Source: Gilliamella sp. ESL0405
GTDB lineage: Bacteria > Pseudomonadota > Gammaproteobacteria > Enterobacterales > Orbaceae
Direction: 5' to 3'
Length of the DNA: 64,000 bases
Assembly (NCBI RefSeq): GCF_019469205.1
Contig: NZ_CP048265.1
Span: 682,001 to 746,000 of the forward strand
Part shown: positions 50,949 through 61,732 of the stretch, in pieces
Position numbering within the stretch: position 1 is the stretch's first letter
How the letters are laid out: each line of letters begins with the position of its first letter
Program-made: the position numbers and the translations under genes
Notes under the pieces: generated by a model
The model's database searches: none
What the model was told of the DNA's origin: nothing
The model's input: the letters and a program-made list of their open reading frames with translations, nothing else

Positions 50949-52370
50949 TTATTTATCAACACCAATATGGCGCAGTTTTTTTCCTGACATTAGGTTTTTT
51001 TCGATATGTTCTAACGAAATATTTTTAGTTTCAGGCACAAACAAGATAACAACAAAAATGAATAAGATATTCATTGCGGTGTACAGCCAAAATGTTTGTG
51101 CTACACCAATGTGATTTAATAAAGTGAGGAAAGTTGCGCCAATAATCATATTGGATATCCAGTTGGTTGTGGTGGAACAAGTTACACCAAAATCACGGCT
51201 TTTTAATGGCTGAATTTCTGAACAAAGGATCCATACCACAGGTGCAGCACTCATGGCATATCCTCCTATACACATAATAGCCATACCGACAGCAGCATAA
51301 GATGTGATTGAGGATGTGTTTCCGTTTTCAATTAATTGCAGGCAAATACCAAGTATTAGTGTTCCTATTGCAATAATACCAAATCCAACTTTTAAAATAG
51401 GTTTTCGTCCTAATTTATCGACGGTAAAAATTGCAATAAAGGTGGCTAATACAAAAGTGAGTCCAACAATTATGGTTGCAACCATTTGTTGCTCCGTTGT
51501 TTGAAAGCCAGCAAGACTAAAAATTTTCGGTGCATAATACATAATAATGTTCATGCCGGTAAATTGTTGCATTGCTTGCAATGCCATACCAAGGTAAACC
51601 GTGCGACGGACATTTTTATTTGCTTTGAAAAGAGTCCATCCTTCTTGTTTCTCTTTTAAGCTTTCGGTAATATCATCAAATTCTTGTTGAATTTTGTTTG
51701 GATCGTTCCGAATTAATCGAAGAACTTGTTGGGTTTCCTTTAATCGACCTTTGGAAGCTAGCCAACGAGGGCTATTAGGAAGGAAAATGACTACCAAAAA
51801 TAAAATAATTGCTGGTATAGCGATAATACCAAGCATCATTCGCCAGTTTCCGGTGAAACTGAAATAGGTATCAGATAAGAAAGCTAATAAAATACCAATT
51901 GTTACTAATAATTGATATGCAGCTATCATTTTTCCCCTGATTGTTTCTGGTGCCATTTCAGAAAGATATAATGGTGCCGTATACGAAGCTATTCCAACAG
52001 CAAACCCTAAGATCACCCGCCAAACGAGCAGTACTTCGACATTCGGCGCTAAAGCCGAGCCAAAACAGCTGACAATAAAAAATAAAGCGCCCGCTAGCAA
52101 ACTATATTTTCTTCCTAGATAAAAAGATAACCAACCATTTGATATGGCACCTAAGGCTGCGCCTAACATCATGGAACTAACCACCCATTCCTGAAGTTGT
52201 GTGGTAAGTTGGAATTGGATGGTGATAAACGGTAAAGCACCGGCAATTACGCCAATATCTAAACCAAATAATAATCCAGCCATGGCAGCTGAAAAACCGA
52301 TTAAAAATGTCATTTTTTTTGCGGAACTGTTTGCCTTTTTATCCATTGGTATAGGTGTATTGATATCCAT
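50949..52370 (-). CDS. araE: MFS sugar:proton symporter, probably arabinose (AraE-like)
   Basis: The 473-aa permease has 12 membrane segments and sugar-porter motifs: [35 protein letters not shown], the [17 protein letters not shown] of helix 7 and FVPETKN at the end. It is inside the ara operon between araA and araD, so arabinose is its likely substrate. E. coli AraE is encoded elsewhere, and here it is part of the catabolic operon. XylE- or GalP-like activity is possible. Confidence 0.85.
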   Translation of the reverse strand: MDINTPIPMDKKANSSAKKMTFLIGFSAAMAGLLFGLDIGVIAGALPFITIQFQLTTQLQEWVVSSMMLGAALGAISNGWLSFYLGRKYSLLAGALFFIVSCFGSALAPNVEVLLVWRVILGFAVGIASYTAPLYLSEMAPETIRGKMIAAYQLLVTIGILLAFLSDTYFSFTGNWRMMLGIIAIPAIILFLVVIFLPNSPRWLASKGRLKETQQVLRLIRNDPNKIQQEFDDITESLKEKQEGWTLFKANKNVRRTVYLGMALQAMQQFTGMNIIMYYAPKIFSLAGFQTTEQQMVATIIVGLTFVLATFIAIFTVDKLGRKPILKVGFGIIAIGTLILGICLQLIENGNTSSITSYAAVGMAIMCIGGYAMSAAPVVWILCSEIQPLKSRDFGVTCSTTTNWISNMIIGATFLTLLNHIGVAQTFWLYTAMNILFIFVVILFVPETKNISLEHIEKNLMSGKKLRHIGVDK

Positions 52371-52447
52371 CTATTTACCCCTTATTTATATCTATTTTAA
52401 AAATTATCGGTTATAACTTCTTTAATTTTATGTACCAAATCAGAATG

Positions 52448-53956
52448 TTATGCATTAGTGTTACCATAGGCGATTTCATTCCAGCGCAGTTCATTTCTGA
52501 AATTACACATTTCTGTGTTTTCATCAATCACAAGTAATTCAATATTGTGCAGTTGCGCATAGAGTCTAAAATAATCCATTGATAATGCTTGGGTATAAAC
52601 TGAGTGGTGAGCTCCGCCGGCAAGAATCCACGCTTCGGCTGAAATATCTAATGAAGGTAGTGGTTTCCATACTGTACAAGCTACAGGCAAGTTGGGTAAT
52701 GGGTACGGTTGTTTAATGGTTTGTAATGTATTAGTTATCAGTCTGAAACGATTACCAATATCGATCAAACTTGCATTGATAGCGTAGCCAGGTTTGGATG
52801 CAAAAATAAGGCGTGCTGGATCGGCTTTATTACCAATCCCTAACGGTTGAATATCCAATAACGGTTTAACTTCATCATCAGTGATAGACGGGCAAACTTC
52901 CAACATGTGTGAACCGATAACTAGTTCATTGCCTTTGGTGAAATCATAAGTATAATCTTCCATGAAAGCCGTTCCACCAGACAGGTCTTTTGCCATTGCT
53001 TTCATTGTTCGAAGTAATGCGGCTGTTTTCCAGTCCCCTTCTGCGGCAAATCCATAACCTTTTTCCATTAACCGTTGGACGGCAAGACCGGGCAATTGTG
53101 CTAAACCATATAAATCTTCAAATGTAGTGGTAAATGCTGAATAATTGCCTTGTTCAAGAAACGTTTTGATACCTAATTCAATTTTTGCTGCTTCAATTAA
53201 ATTTTGTCTTTTTGGACCATTAACTTGAGCAACAGGGCTAATTTGGTAAAGTGTTTCATATTCCTCAATTAATTGGGCAATATCACTATTATTGATTGAA
53301 TTAATTACCGAAACCAGATCGCCCACTGCATGTGTATTGACTGAGTAGCCAAATTTTATTTGTGCCGATACTTTATTGCCTTCGGTTACTGCAACTTCTC
53401 GCATATTGTCGCCAAATCGCACCACTTTCATTGTTTTTTCTTCATGTATGGCTACACAAACTCTCATCCATTTTGCAATTTTTTCATGTACCTCCTTGTC
53501 CTTCCAATAACCAGTGACAATGGAATGAGCTAAACGCATACGAGACCCAATAAAACCAAATTCACGCCCACCATGTGCAGTTTGATTAAGATTCATAAAA
53601 TCCATATCCATTGAATCCCATGGTACTAGTTCATTAAACTGCGTATGAAGTTGTAGCAATGGTTTTTGTAACTGGGTTAATCCATTAATCCACATTTTTG
53701 CTGGAGAGAAGGTGTGTAACCATGTGATTAAACCGACACAATTTTGCGAATAATTAACTTCTTGGCATAAGCGATATATTTCATCCGGTTTAGTGGCTAG
53801 CGGTTTAAGAACTATTCTTACTGGTAGATTGGCTTCTTTATTGAAATACTCTGAGACTAATTGGATATTTTTTTTGATTTGCTCAAGTGATTCCGGGCCA
53901 TATAAATGTTGACTTCCAGCGACAAACCAAATTTCTGCTTCTTCATAAACAAACAT
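52448..53956 (-). CDS. araA: L-arabinose isomerase
   Basis: The 502-aa enzyme turns L-arabinose into L-ribulose. It has [50 protein letters not shown] and the metal-site HMLEVCPSI. Length equals E. coli AraA (500). AGGAGTGAAAT precedes the ATG, and araB ends 41 bp upstream. Confidence 0.96.
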   Translation of the reverse strand: MFVYEEAEIWFVAGSQHLYGPESLEQIKKNIQLVSEYFNKEANLPVRIVLKPLATKPDEIYRLCQEVNYSQNCVGLITWLHTFSPAKMWINGLTQLQKPLLQLHTQFNELVPWDSMDMDFMNLNQTAHGGREFGFIGSRMRLAHSIVTGYWKDKEVHEKIAKWMRVCVAIHEEKTMKVVRFGDNMREVAVTEGNKVSAQIKFGYSVNTHAVGDLVSVINSINNSDIAQLIEEYETLYQISPVAQVNGPKRQNLIEAAKIELGIKTFLEQGNYSAFTTTFEDLYGLAQLPGLAVQRLMEKGYGFAAEGDWKTAALLRTMKAMAKDLSGGTAFMEDYTYDFTKGNELVIGSHMLEVCPSITDDEVKPLLDIQPLGIGNKADPARLIFASKPGYAINASLIDIGNRFRLITNTLQTIKQPYPLPNLPVACTVWKPLPSLDISAEAWILAGGAHHSVYTQALSMDYFRLYAQLHNIELLVIDENTEMCNFRNELRWNEIAYGNTNA

Positions 53957-53997
53957 ATTTCACTCCTTTAAATTTAATTGATAAGTTGGGTGCAAAT

Positions 53998-55659
53998 CTA
54001 AACGTGGTAATTAGGTTCGCAAGAGGTAGACCAAGTTAGATACTTGCCATACAGCTGCTGGTATTTGGCGGCTCTTTCGGCATTTGGAATAAACGTTGTT
54101 TCGATCTTACTAGACATTATTTTTTGAGCGGTTGGAATGTCGGGATAAATATTGGCTGAAACGGCTGCAAAAATTGCTGCACCTAATGCACAGCATTGTT
54201 CTGATTTGACAACTTTTAATTGACGATTCATAACATCAGCACAAACTTGCATAATAACAGGGGATTTTTTGGCTATTCCACCTAATGTAACAATATTATT
54301 TACAGGGACTTGTTGTTCAATAAAACATTCCATAATTGCTTTAGCACCAAATGCTGTTGATAAAATTAAACCACCAAAAAGTGTTAAAGCATCGGTTGCA
54401 ATCGTTAAATTGGAGATAACTCCTTTGAGCCGTTGATTAGCAAATGGAGTTCTACGTCCATTAAACCAATCAAGGATTATTGGGATATTGTCTAAATTAG
54501 GGTTTTGAGACCATTGCGTGGCCAGCTGGTTCAATAATGTTTGTTTTAATTGGTCAACTTCATATTGTATTTCGGGTAATTGTTTGGTTAATTGGTTAAG
54601 CGGCCAACCTAGTAATGTTTGATACCAAGCATACATATCACCAAAAGCTGATTGGCCAGCCTCTAATCCAATATAATTAGGCATTACGCTACCATCAACT
54701 TGACCACAAATACCTTTGATTGAACGATCTTTAATGACTTCTTTTTCTGCCAGTAATATATCGCATGTTGAAGTGCCAATTACTTTTACTAAAGTATAAG
54801 GCTCAGCACCTGCACCAACCGCACCCATATGGCAGTCAAAAGCGCCTCCGGCAATAACAACTGATGTCGGCAATCCTAATTTGTCTGCCCAGTGTGATGT
54901 GATGACTCCCACTTGCTTATCGGCAGTATAGGTCTCTTTAAACAATGGATAAGGCAGTACATTGACAAGTGAAGGGTCAAGCTTTTCAAAAAATTCATAC
55001 GGCGGTAAGCCATTCCATTGTTCACTCCAAAAACATTTATGGCCGGCTGCGCATCGCCCGCGTTTAATTTTATTGGGCGCTGTCGTTCCGGATAATAAAG
55101 CTGGGATCCAATCACATAATTCAATCCATGATGCAGTTGAATTGTTCACGGCATTATCATGGCGGAAAATATGCATGATTTTCGCCCAAAACCATTCAGA
55201 AGAATATACACCACCACAATATTCTAAATACTGAGAATAGTCGGACGTTGCACATAGCTGATTAATTTCTTCTGCCTCGTTCACTGAGGTATGATCTTTC
55301 CATAATACAAACATGGCATTAGGATTATTGGCAAACTCTGGTTTCAGGGCTAGTACATCACCATTATCATCAATTGGGGCGGGAGTTGATCCTGTCGAGT
55401 CAACACCAATAGCAACTACATTGTTAGCATAAGTGTCAAGTTGTTTGACTACAGATTGAATTGATAGGGTCATTGATTCAATATAATCAAGTGGGTGATG
55501 CCTGAATTGATTCTTTTTTGGATCACAAAATTCACCTTTTGCCCAACGTGAGTAATACACAACTTCTGTTGCTAATTCTTGACCATTTTGACAATCAACC
55601 GCTAAAGCCCTGACTGAATCGCTGCCAAAATCTAATCCAATTGCTATTTTTTTATTCAT
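53998..55659 (-). CDS. araB: ribulokinase
   Basis: The 553-aa FGGY-family kinase phosphorylates L-ribulose. [13 protein letters not shown] is the first phosphate motif. [30 protein letters not shown] and the late [20 protein letters not shown] are its other landmarks. I took the ATG at 55659 after GAGGTGG. It is the first gene of the operon, 205 bp from the divergent araC. Confidence 0.95.
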   Translation of the reverse strand: MNKKIAIGLDFGSDSVRALAVDCQNGQELATEVVYYSRWAKGEFCDPKKNQFRHHPLDYIESMTLSIQSVVKQLDTYANNVVAIGVDSTGSTPAPIDDNGDVLALKPEFANNPNAMFVLWKDHTSVNEAEEINQLCATSDYSQYLEYCGGVYSSEWFWAKIMHIFRHDNAVNNSTASWIELCDWIPALLSGTTAPNKIKRGRCAAGHKCFWSEQWNGLPPYEFFEKLDPSLVNVLPYPLFKETYTADKQVGVITSHWADKLGLPTSVVIAGGAFDCHMGAVGAGAEPYTLVKVIGTSTCDILLAEKEVIKDRSIKGICGQVDGSVMPNYIGLEAGQSAFGDMYAWYQTLLGWPLNQLTKQLPEIQYEVDQLKQTLLNQLATQWSQNPNLDNIPIILDWFNGRRTPFANQRLKGVISNLTIATDALTLFGGLILSTAFGAKAIMECFIEQQVPVNNIVTLGGIAKKSPVIMQVCADVMNRQLKVVKSEQCCALGAAIFAAVSANIYPDIPTAQKIMSSKIETTFIPNAERAAKYQQLYGKYLTWSTSCEPNYHV

Positions 55660-55751
55660 CCGATACCACCTCAAAAACAAATTAAATGGAACTTTTACGG
55701 AAGAATAATTAATTTAAGTTTTATCCAGTAGGTTATTTATTGCTATAAATA

Positions 55752-55767
55752 TAGACGATTCTGTCTA
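55752..55767. promoter_or_regulatory. possible AraC operator between araB and araC
   Basis: TAGAC (55752-55756) and GTCTA (55763-55767) form a 5-bp inverted repeat with a 6-bp spacer, just before the araC-side CRP site. AraC sites are normally direct repeats, so the fit is weak. It could be any regulator's site. Confidence 0.3.
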
Positions 55768-55779
55768 GGTATTTTGTTT

Positions 55780-55795
55780 TGTGATAGAGATCTCA
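55780..55795. promoter_or_regulatory. CRP site in the ara control region
   Basis: TGTGA-TAGAGA-TCTCA matches 9 of 10 CRP core positions and lies between divergent araB and araC, as in E. coli. Catabolite control of arabinose use is expected. Confidence 0.65.
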
Positions 55796-55864
55796 CTATT
55801 GCTACTATTCAAAAAGAATTTTTATGTAAAAATAAAAAATCTTAGAAAAAAAGGGCGGTAAAAG

Positions 55865-56788
55865 ATGAATACTTTTCAACAAAATGATCCTCTGCTTCCA
55901 GGCTATTCATTTAATGTTCATCTTGTATCGGGGTTAACACCTATAGAAAAAGCAGGGAAATTTGATTTTTTTATTGATCGCCCAAAGGGATTAAATGGTT
56001 ATATCATCAATCTAACTTACGCAGGTCAGGGAACTATTTATCGTAATCAGGAATTTTTTAATTGTCATCCCGGTGATTTTGTCCTATTTCCACCAAAAGA
56101 GCCTCATCTATATGGACGTAAAGACGATGAAAATAATTGGTTTCACTTCTGGATCTATTTTAGACCAAGATCAACATGGAAATATTTGTTAACTTGGGAA
56201 AATCGATTAGAAAATACAGGTTTTTATCGCCCTAGCATTAAAGTTAAAGAGGAGCTGGAGCAATTATTTATTAAAATTGTCGAAGTGGGACAATCCACGA
56301 TTATTTATTCTGAAAATTTAGCTATGAGTATGCTTGAGCAATTTTTAATAAGGCGTGCTCAAGAAAGTTCAGATACGTTTGCACTAAGTATTGATAATCG
56401 TGTATTGCAAGTGTGTAACTATCTGATTGATACTCTGGATCAAAATAAATTTTTGTTAGATAACGTTGCTGATAAAGTTTGTTTGTCAACATCGAGAATT
56501 GCACATATTTTTAAAGATCAGATGGGCATGTCGATTGGTGAATGGCGACAAGAACAAAGAATAAGTCGTGCAAAGATTTTATTACAAACAACACAAATGA
56601 ATATTGCTGAAATAGGGCTCTGTTGTGGTTTTGAAGATCAACTCTATTTTTCTCGTATTTTCAAAAAAAGAATTGGTCTTAGCCCACAAAAATATCGCTA
56701 TAGTACACAAGAGCAAAATAAAAGGAAGATTGAAAATATCAATTCCCTTTATTTATTTGATAAAAAAAGTCATTTTATAGAGAGCTGA
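55865..56788 (+). CDS. araC: arabinose operon regulator AraC
   Basis: The 307-aa regulator has the AraC cupin and dimerisation domain (YIINLTYAGQGTIYRNQEFF, HPGDFVLFPPKEPHLYGR) and a C-terminal double helix-turn-helix with VADKVCLSTSRIAHIFKDQMGMS and IAEIGLCCGFEDQLYFSRIFKK. It is divergent from araB, and both length and domain order match AraC. AAAAGGGCGG lies upstream of the start. Confidence 0.94.
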   Translation: MNTFQQNDPLLPGYSFNVHLVSGLTPIEKAGKFDFFIDRPKGLNGYIINLTYAGQGTIYRNQEFFNCHPGDFVLFPPKEPHLYGRKDDENNWFHFWIYFRPRSTWKYLLTWENRLENTGFYRPSIKVKEELEQLFIKIVEVGQSTIIYSENLAMSMLEQFLIRRAQESSDTFALSIDNRVLQVCNYLIDTLDQNKFLLDNVADKVCLSTSRIAHIFKDQMGMSIGEWRQEQRISRAKILLQTTQMNIAEIGLCCGFEDQLYFSRIFKKRIGLSPQKYRYSTQEQNKRKIENINSLYLFDKKSHFIES

Positions 56789-57542
56789 TATTTTTTGGAA
56801 CGTTTTGATGATTTTTCATTGTATAACCAGCTTAAAACAACAAATAAATCAATAAATAAAACAATTTAAATCAACTGTAATTTAATTATTATCATTTGTC
56901 TTTTAACCAACTATCGGTTTCATATTTATTTGAGTTGCCAACGTTTTATTATCGTTGATATCTGGATAACGTGTTATCAATTGTATTAAACGATACTTTT
57001 TTAAGCGCTAAAATTTACAGAATAACCCGTTTTTATGATGAAATTTTGCATTTTTAATTGTAAATTTTATTTAAATTCTTTAACAATCGGCGAAAATTTG
57101 TGCGCTTGTGTGGTTTCTGTTTGTAGATATAAATGCATTTTTTGTGTTCTTAATTTTTTTGATAAAAAAAATACATGACATAGGTTACCATTATTGTATA
57201 TTTTTTAGCAGTTGATAAATGGTGCTTTCCAAAAAAATTTAATCGTTAATTTATCCTAATATTCCTTATTGATTTATATACAAAATTATGTAATTAATAA
57301 TTTTTTAATCCTTTAAATTAATTTAATTTTTACTTAAGATTTTTTTATTCATTTTTAATTTAATTAGAAAAATGAGGTAATGTGCTTATAGTTTCTATTA
57401 AGTTCTCCTAGTTTCTAAAAGAGCGTTAATTAGTTATCCGGCTTAAGTTTGTAATTTAAACTTTAATCGTGTAATTTATTTTCTACTTAAGGTTGTTTAT
57501 TGATCATCCTTAAAAAAAGGAAATGGAAATTCAGGAGAAGTT
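56789..57542. other. 754-bp AT-rich gap before the T6SS operon
   Basis: No coding frame of note, RNA gene or terminator was found. The sequence is very rich in A and T runs, as in regions bound by H-NS-type proteins. One palindrome, GATAAC-GT-GTTATC (56965-56978), has 8-bp arms with one mismatch when extended and could be an operator. The T6SS promoter should lie here, but I could not place it. A good ribosome site (AGGAGAAG) precedes tssB. Confidence 0.5.
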
Positions 57543-58043
57543 ATGTCAAACAGTTTTCAAAACGAAGTCCCTGCTGCTCGTGTTAATATTAGTTTAGATT
57601 TACATACTGGCGGTGCGAAAAAGAAAGTCGAATTACCCCTCAAAATTTTATCTATTGGCGATTATGGTCGTGGCAAGGATAAACGCCCTCTTTCAGAAAA
57701 AGAAAAGGTATCTATTAACAAAAATAATTTCAATGCAGTTCTTAAAGATTTTAATCCGCAAGCCAAAATTAGTGTTCGTAACACACTTGCAGATGATGGC
57801 AGTGAATTTAATGTTGATTTATCTTTTGAAGATATGAAAGATTTTTCCCCCGAACAAGTTGCTAAAAAAATACCACAACTCCGTTCTTTACTTGCAATGC
57901 GTAACCTTTTAAGAGATTTAAAATCAAACTTATTAGATAACGCTACTTTCCGTTATGAGCTTGAAAAAATAGTGAAAAACGAACAATTAACTGATGAGCT
58001 TCGAGCTGAGTTAGAGTCAATTGTATCTGAAAGTGAAAAGTAG
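57543..58043 (+). CDS. tssB: T6SS contractile sheath small subunit TssB (VipA)
   Basis: The 166-aa protein has EVPAARVNISLDLHTGGAKKKVELPLKIL and SLSFEDMKDFSPEQVAKKIPQL-type segments that define TssB. It forms the sheath with TssC around the Hcp tube. It is the first gene of the operon seen here. Confidence 0.95.
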   Translation: MSNSFQNEVPAARVNISLDLHTGGAKKKVELPLKILSIGDYGRGKDKRPLSEKEKVSINKNNFNAVLKDFNPQAKISVRNTLADDGSEFNVDLSFEDMKDFSPEQVAKKIPQLRSLLAMRNLLRDLKSNLLDNATFRYELEKIVKNEQLTDELRAELESIVSESEK

Positions 58044-58115
58044 AAATTCAATAAATTAAAACTTTATTTTTTGGACAAAATATAAAGTTTTGGTAGCAAT
58101 TAAGAGAATAGAGTT

Positions 58116-59645
58116 ATGAACATTAAAAAGCAAGACAGCACAACTAAAACTGTTGTACATGAGAATGGCAGTGTTTACCAATCTTTGTTTGATAAAATCA
58201 ATTTAAATCCAATTGAAAAAGCTGGTGAAATTGATAAGTTTGAAGATAACGAAGTACTATTTGAATCTTCGCAAGATGAACGTGTTACAATGGCGATCAA
58301 TATTTTACTTAAATTGATCCAAAGTTCATCGCAAAAAATTGAGAAGCTAGATAAACATTTATTAGATTATCATATTAGCCAAATAGACCAAAAATTAAGC
58401 CGTCAACTTGATGAGATTATGCATCACGAAACATTCCAGGAGATCGAAGGTACTTGGCGTGGGCTTAAATTCCTAGTTGATCGTACTGATTTTCGTCGTA
58501 ATGTAAAAATTGAATTATTAGACGTCTCAAAAGAAGAACTACGACAAGATTTTGAAGATGCACCGGAAATAATTCAAACTGGTTTCTATCGACATACCTA
58601 TATCCAAGAATATGATACACCGGGTGGTGAGCCAATTGGTGTAACGATTTCAAATTATGAATTTGATCGTAACCCACAAGATATCGCCTTGTTACGTAAT
58701 GTTTCCAAAGTAGCGGCCGCTGCGCACATGCCATTTATTAGCTCTGTTGGTCCTAAATTCTTTGGTAAAGAAACCATGGAAGAGGTCGCAGCAATCAAGG
58801 ATATTGCTAATTATTTTGACCGTGCTGAATACACTAAATGGAATAGTTTCCGTGAAACTGATGATTCTCGTTATATCGGATTAACTTTGCCAAGAGTTCT
58901 TGCGCGTTTACCATATGGTCCAGATACCATTCCTGTCCGTAGTTTTAATTATATTGAAAATGTTAAAGGTTTAGATCATAACCGTTATTTATGGGCTAAT
59001 GCATCTTATGCTTTTGCAGCTAATATGGCGAAAAGTTTCATTCGTAATGGTTGGTGTGTTCAAATCAGAGGACCTCAAGCTGGCGGATTGGTTGAAGACT
59101 TACCTATTCACCTTTATGATTTAGGTACCGGTAATCAAGTTAAAATTCCAACCGAAGTGCTTATTCCGGAAACACGTGAGTTTGAATTTGCTAATTTAGG
59201 ATTTATTCCATTATCATTCTATAAAAATAGAGATTATGCATGTTTCTTCTCGGCAAACTCAACGCAAAAACCGGCTCTTTATGACACAAAAGAAGCAACT
59301 GCTAACAGTCGTATTAACGCCCGTTTGCCTTATATCTTCTTGTTATCACGTATTGCGCATTATCTGAAAGTTATTCAGCGTGAAAATATTGGTGCAACAA
59401 AAGATCGTCGTTTGCTTGAACTTGAATTGAATAAATGGGTAAGCAATTTAGTGACTGAAATGACAGATCCTAGTGATGAAGTACAAGCTTCTCATCCATT
59501 AAAAGAAGCTAACGTTATTGTAGAAGATATTGAAGATAATCCAGGATTCTTCCGCGTTAAAACCTTCTTAATTCCTCATTTCCAAATTGAAGGAATGGAT
59601 ATTAATTTATCAATGGTATCTCAGATGCCAAAAGCTAAAGCATAA
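58116..59645 (+). CDS. tssC: T6SS contractile sheath large subunit TssC (VipB)
   Basis: The 509-aa protein carries EIEGTWRGLKFLVDRTDF, GVTISNYEFDRNP, FISSVGPKFFG and GPQAGGLVEDLP, all TssC landmarks. Normal length is about 490-500. It is 72 bp downstream of tssB in the fixed tssBC order. Confidence 0.96.
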   Translation: MNIKKQDSTTKTVVHENGSVYQSLFDKINLNPIEKAGEIDKFEDNEVLFESSQDERVTMAINILLKLIQSSSQKIEKLDKHLLDYHISQIDQKLSRQLDEIMHHETFQEIEGTWRGLKFLVDRTDFRRNVKIELLDVSKEELRQDFEDAPEIIQTGFYRHTYIQEYDTPGGEPIGVTISNYEFDRNPQDIALLRNVSKVAAAAHMPFISSVGPKFFGKETMEEVAAIKDIANYFDRAEYTKWNSFRETDDSRYIGLTLPRVLARLPYGPDTIPVRSFNYIENVKGLDHNRYLWANASYAFAANMAKSFIRNGWCVQIRGPQAGGLVEDLPIHLYDLGTGNQVKIPTEVLIPETREFEFANLGFIPLSFYKNRDYACFFSANSTQKPALYDTKEATANSRINARLPYIFLLSRIAHYLKVIQRENIGATKDRRLLELELNKWVSNLVTEMTDPSDEVQASHPLKEANVIVEDIEDNPGFFRVKTFLIPHFQIEGMDINLSMVSQMPKAKA

Positions 59646-59693
59646 GTGTTTTAGCCTGATTTCATTAATATCTAATAAGGAGTGTTAGACCTG

Positions 59694-61046
59694 ATGAAAC
59701 TATTTCGTCCATTATGGAACGAAGGCGTCTTTTTGACGCCTCAACAATTCCAGCAGCAAACGTTGTGGCAACAATTCTCTTTACAAAAATTAGCTACTTT
59801 AGCCGTAGCTAATCCTTGGGGGATTGAAAGTCTTACAATTGATACTTATGCGCTTTCTGTAGATAGGTTGCAAGCTGAATCAATCAATATTCGTTTTCCT
59901 GATGGTGTTGTCATCAATACGGATGTTGCTGATAAATTACCTGAGGCCAGAATATTAAATATCGATGTTCCGCCGGAGCTTGATGAAGTAACCGTTTTTA
60001 TCGGTATTCCACTTTTGCAAGCCAATGGTGGGAACTGTTTACAAGAAAACCAGCGTCTTGAAAGACCACTTCGTTTTCGGCAAGAATGGGTTGAAGTTCC
60101 AGATTTGCTTGGCCAAAATGTCCAAAGTATTGCTGTCGAGCACTATGCGTTAACATTCTTATTTGATTTTGAAAATCAGAGTGATTATTTAACTTGTCCT
60201 GTTGCTCGTTTAAAACGTGATCTTAATGGGCGATTTGTGCTTGATTTAGAATACCTTCCACCATCGCTAAATTTATTTACGCAAAGTGGTACTCTTGTCA
60301 AAGAGTTAGAACTTTTATGTATTCAAATGCAAGCAAAACGTCACCATTTAATGGGAATGCGACATGAACGTAATCAGCAAATTGCAGAATTTGCTACTGC
60401 AGATGTGTCTTTGTTTTGGCTTTTAAATGCGTTAAATACTTATGAACCTCAGATTAGATTTTTTCGGGATAATCCATCAGTTCATCCTGAAAAGCTATAC
60501 CAAACACTAACTGCGCTTACTGGTGCATTGTTAACATTTTCATTACTCAATGATGTTGATGGTATTCCTGCATACCAACATAACAATCTTAATGAAGTTT
60601 TCCCTCCTTTGTTTGGGCTAGTACGTAACTTGCTTGAAGAGAGCTTGCCGTCTCGAGTCGTTAAAATTGAATTAGTTCATGATAAAGATACCTTGTGGAC
60701 AGGACAATTAAATGATTCTCGGCTAGTTGAGGAAGCTGACTTTTATTTGTCAGTTCGCTCGAGTATGCCTGGGCATCAATTACAATCAAGATTTCCAATC
60801 TTGTGTAAAGCAGGTGCGCCAGATGATGTCAGACAAATTATTCATTCTGCATTATCAGGAATACCAATTAAAGCATTAAGTCATGTGCCTGCTGCAATAC
60901 CAGTACGTTTAGACAATCAATATTTTGCATTAGATCTTTCACATGAAGCAGCAAAAAATATGTTGACTGCCCGTTGTTGTGAATTTTATGTGCCAAGAGC
61001 AATGCCTGATATTTCATTAGAGCTGTTTGCAGTTTTACGATCATAG
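59694..61046 (+). CDS. tssK: T6SS baseplate protein TssK
   Basis: The 450-aa protein starts MKLFRPLWNEGVFLTPQQFQQQ, the TssK N-terminus that binds the baseplate wedge. GMRHERNQQIAEF-type and late AAIPVRLDNQYFALD segments also match. I took the ATG at 59694 because AAGGAG (59677-59682) precedes it. The GTG at 59682 overlaps that site. Confidence 0.93.
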   Translation: MKLFRPLWNEGVFLTPQQFQQQTLWQQFSLQKLATLAVANPWGIESLTIDTYALSVDRLQAESINIRFPDGVVINTDVADKLPEARILNIDVPPELDEVTVFIGIPLLQANGGNCLQENQRLERPLRFRQEWVEVPDLLGQNVQSIAVEHYALTFLFDFENQSDYLTCPVARLKRDLNGRFVLDLEYLPPSLNLFTQSGTLVKELELLCIQMQAKRHHLMGMRHERNQQIAEFATADVSLFWLLNALNTYEPQIRFFRDNPSVHPEKLYQTLTALTGALLTFSLLNDVDGIPAYQHNNLNEVFPPLFGLVRNLLEESLPSRVVKIELVHDKDTLWTGQLNDSRLVEEADFYLSVRSSMPGHQLQSRFPILCKAGAPDDVRQIIHSALSGIPIKALSHVPAAIPVRLDNQYFALDLSHEAAKNMLTARCCEFYVPRAMPDISLELFAVLRS

Positions 61047-61055
61047 GGACGAATT

Positions 61056-61721
61056 ATGAGTATAGAATCTAACCCAATTAATATTGATCAGCTACTACGT
61101 GATTCGATTTTGGTTGTAGTTCAGTTAAAAGCTAAAGCTGATATTCCCTCAGGTCATAAATTGTATGAGCTTTGTAAACAGCAAGTTTTGAACGTTCAAG
61201 AGCAGTTACATAATGCGCAATACTCTCAAGATGTCATTGATGACATTTGTTATGCTTTATGTGCCTTATTGGATGAAACAGTGCTACTTTGCCATCGTGA
61301 TAACCCCAAAAATCAAGATTATGATGAGTGGTTAGGATCGCCGTTGCAAGTTATTTATTTTAATACTCATAATGCAGGTTATGATCTGTTTGAAAAAATA
61401 CGTTCCAGACTTAAGGCTGATAAAAAAGCAGAGTTAGTGTTGGCTTGTTTTGATAGAGTTTTAGGGCTAGGTTTTCAAGGTTGTTATCTGGATAAACCGC
61501 AAATGGAACGAGAACATCTAATTTTAGCTTTACGTGAATCATTACGTGAATACGAACCAGATCAATCTTATCCAATTATAGAACAGCCGAAAACGTATCG
61601 TTATCAAGGTCGTAAAGCCATTTTGTTAGCATGTACCGCCTTGTCAGTTATGGCTGTTATTGGACTTTACTTTGTGTTGGATAATCAACTCGATAAATTA
61701 GTTAAGCAACTTGTTGGTTAG
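61056..61721 (+). CDS. tssL: T6SS membrane complex protein TssL (DotU family)
   Basis: The 221-aa protein has a cytoplasmic helical domain with ICYALCALLDETVLL and VLACFDRVLGLGFQGCY, and one C-terminal membrane helix (about 190-212), so it is tail-anchored. It joins TssM and TssJ to form the envelope complex. The peptidoglycan-binding part is supplied by the next gene. Confidence 0.94.
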   Translation: MSIESNPINIDQLLRDSILVVVQLKAKADIPSGHKLYELCKQQVLNVQEQLHNAQYSQDVIDDICYALCALLDETVLLCHRDNPKNQDYDEWLGSPLQVIYFNTHNAGYDLFEKIRSRLKADKKAELVLACFDRVLGLGFQGCYLDKPQMEREHLILALRESLREYEPDQSYPIIEQPKTYRYQGRKAILLACTALSVMAVIGLYFVLDNQLDKLVKQLVG

Positions 61722-61732
61722 AAAGGTTTATT

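Noticed and set aside
57613-57837. A 74-codon frame inside tssB
   Set aside because: Overlaps the conserved TssB frame and shows no independent signal.
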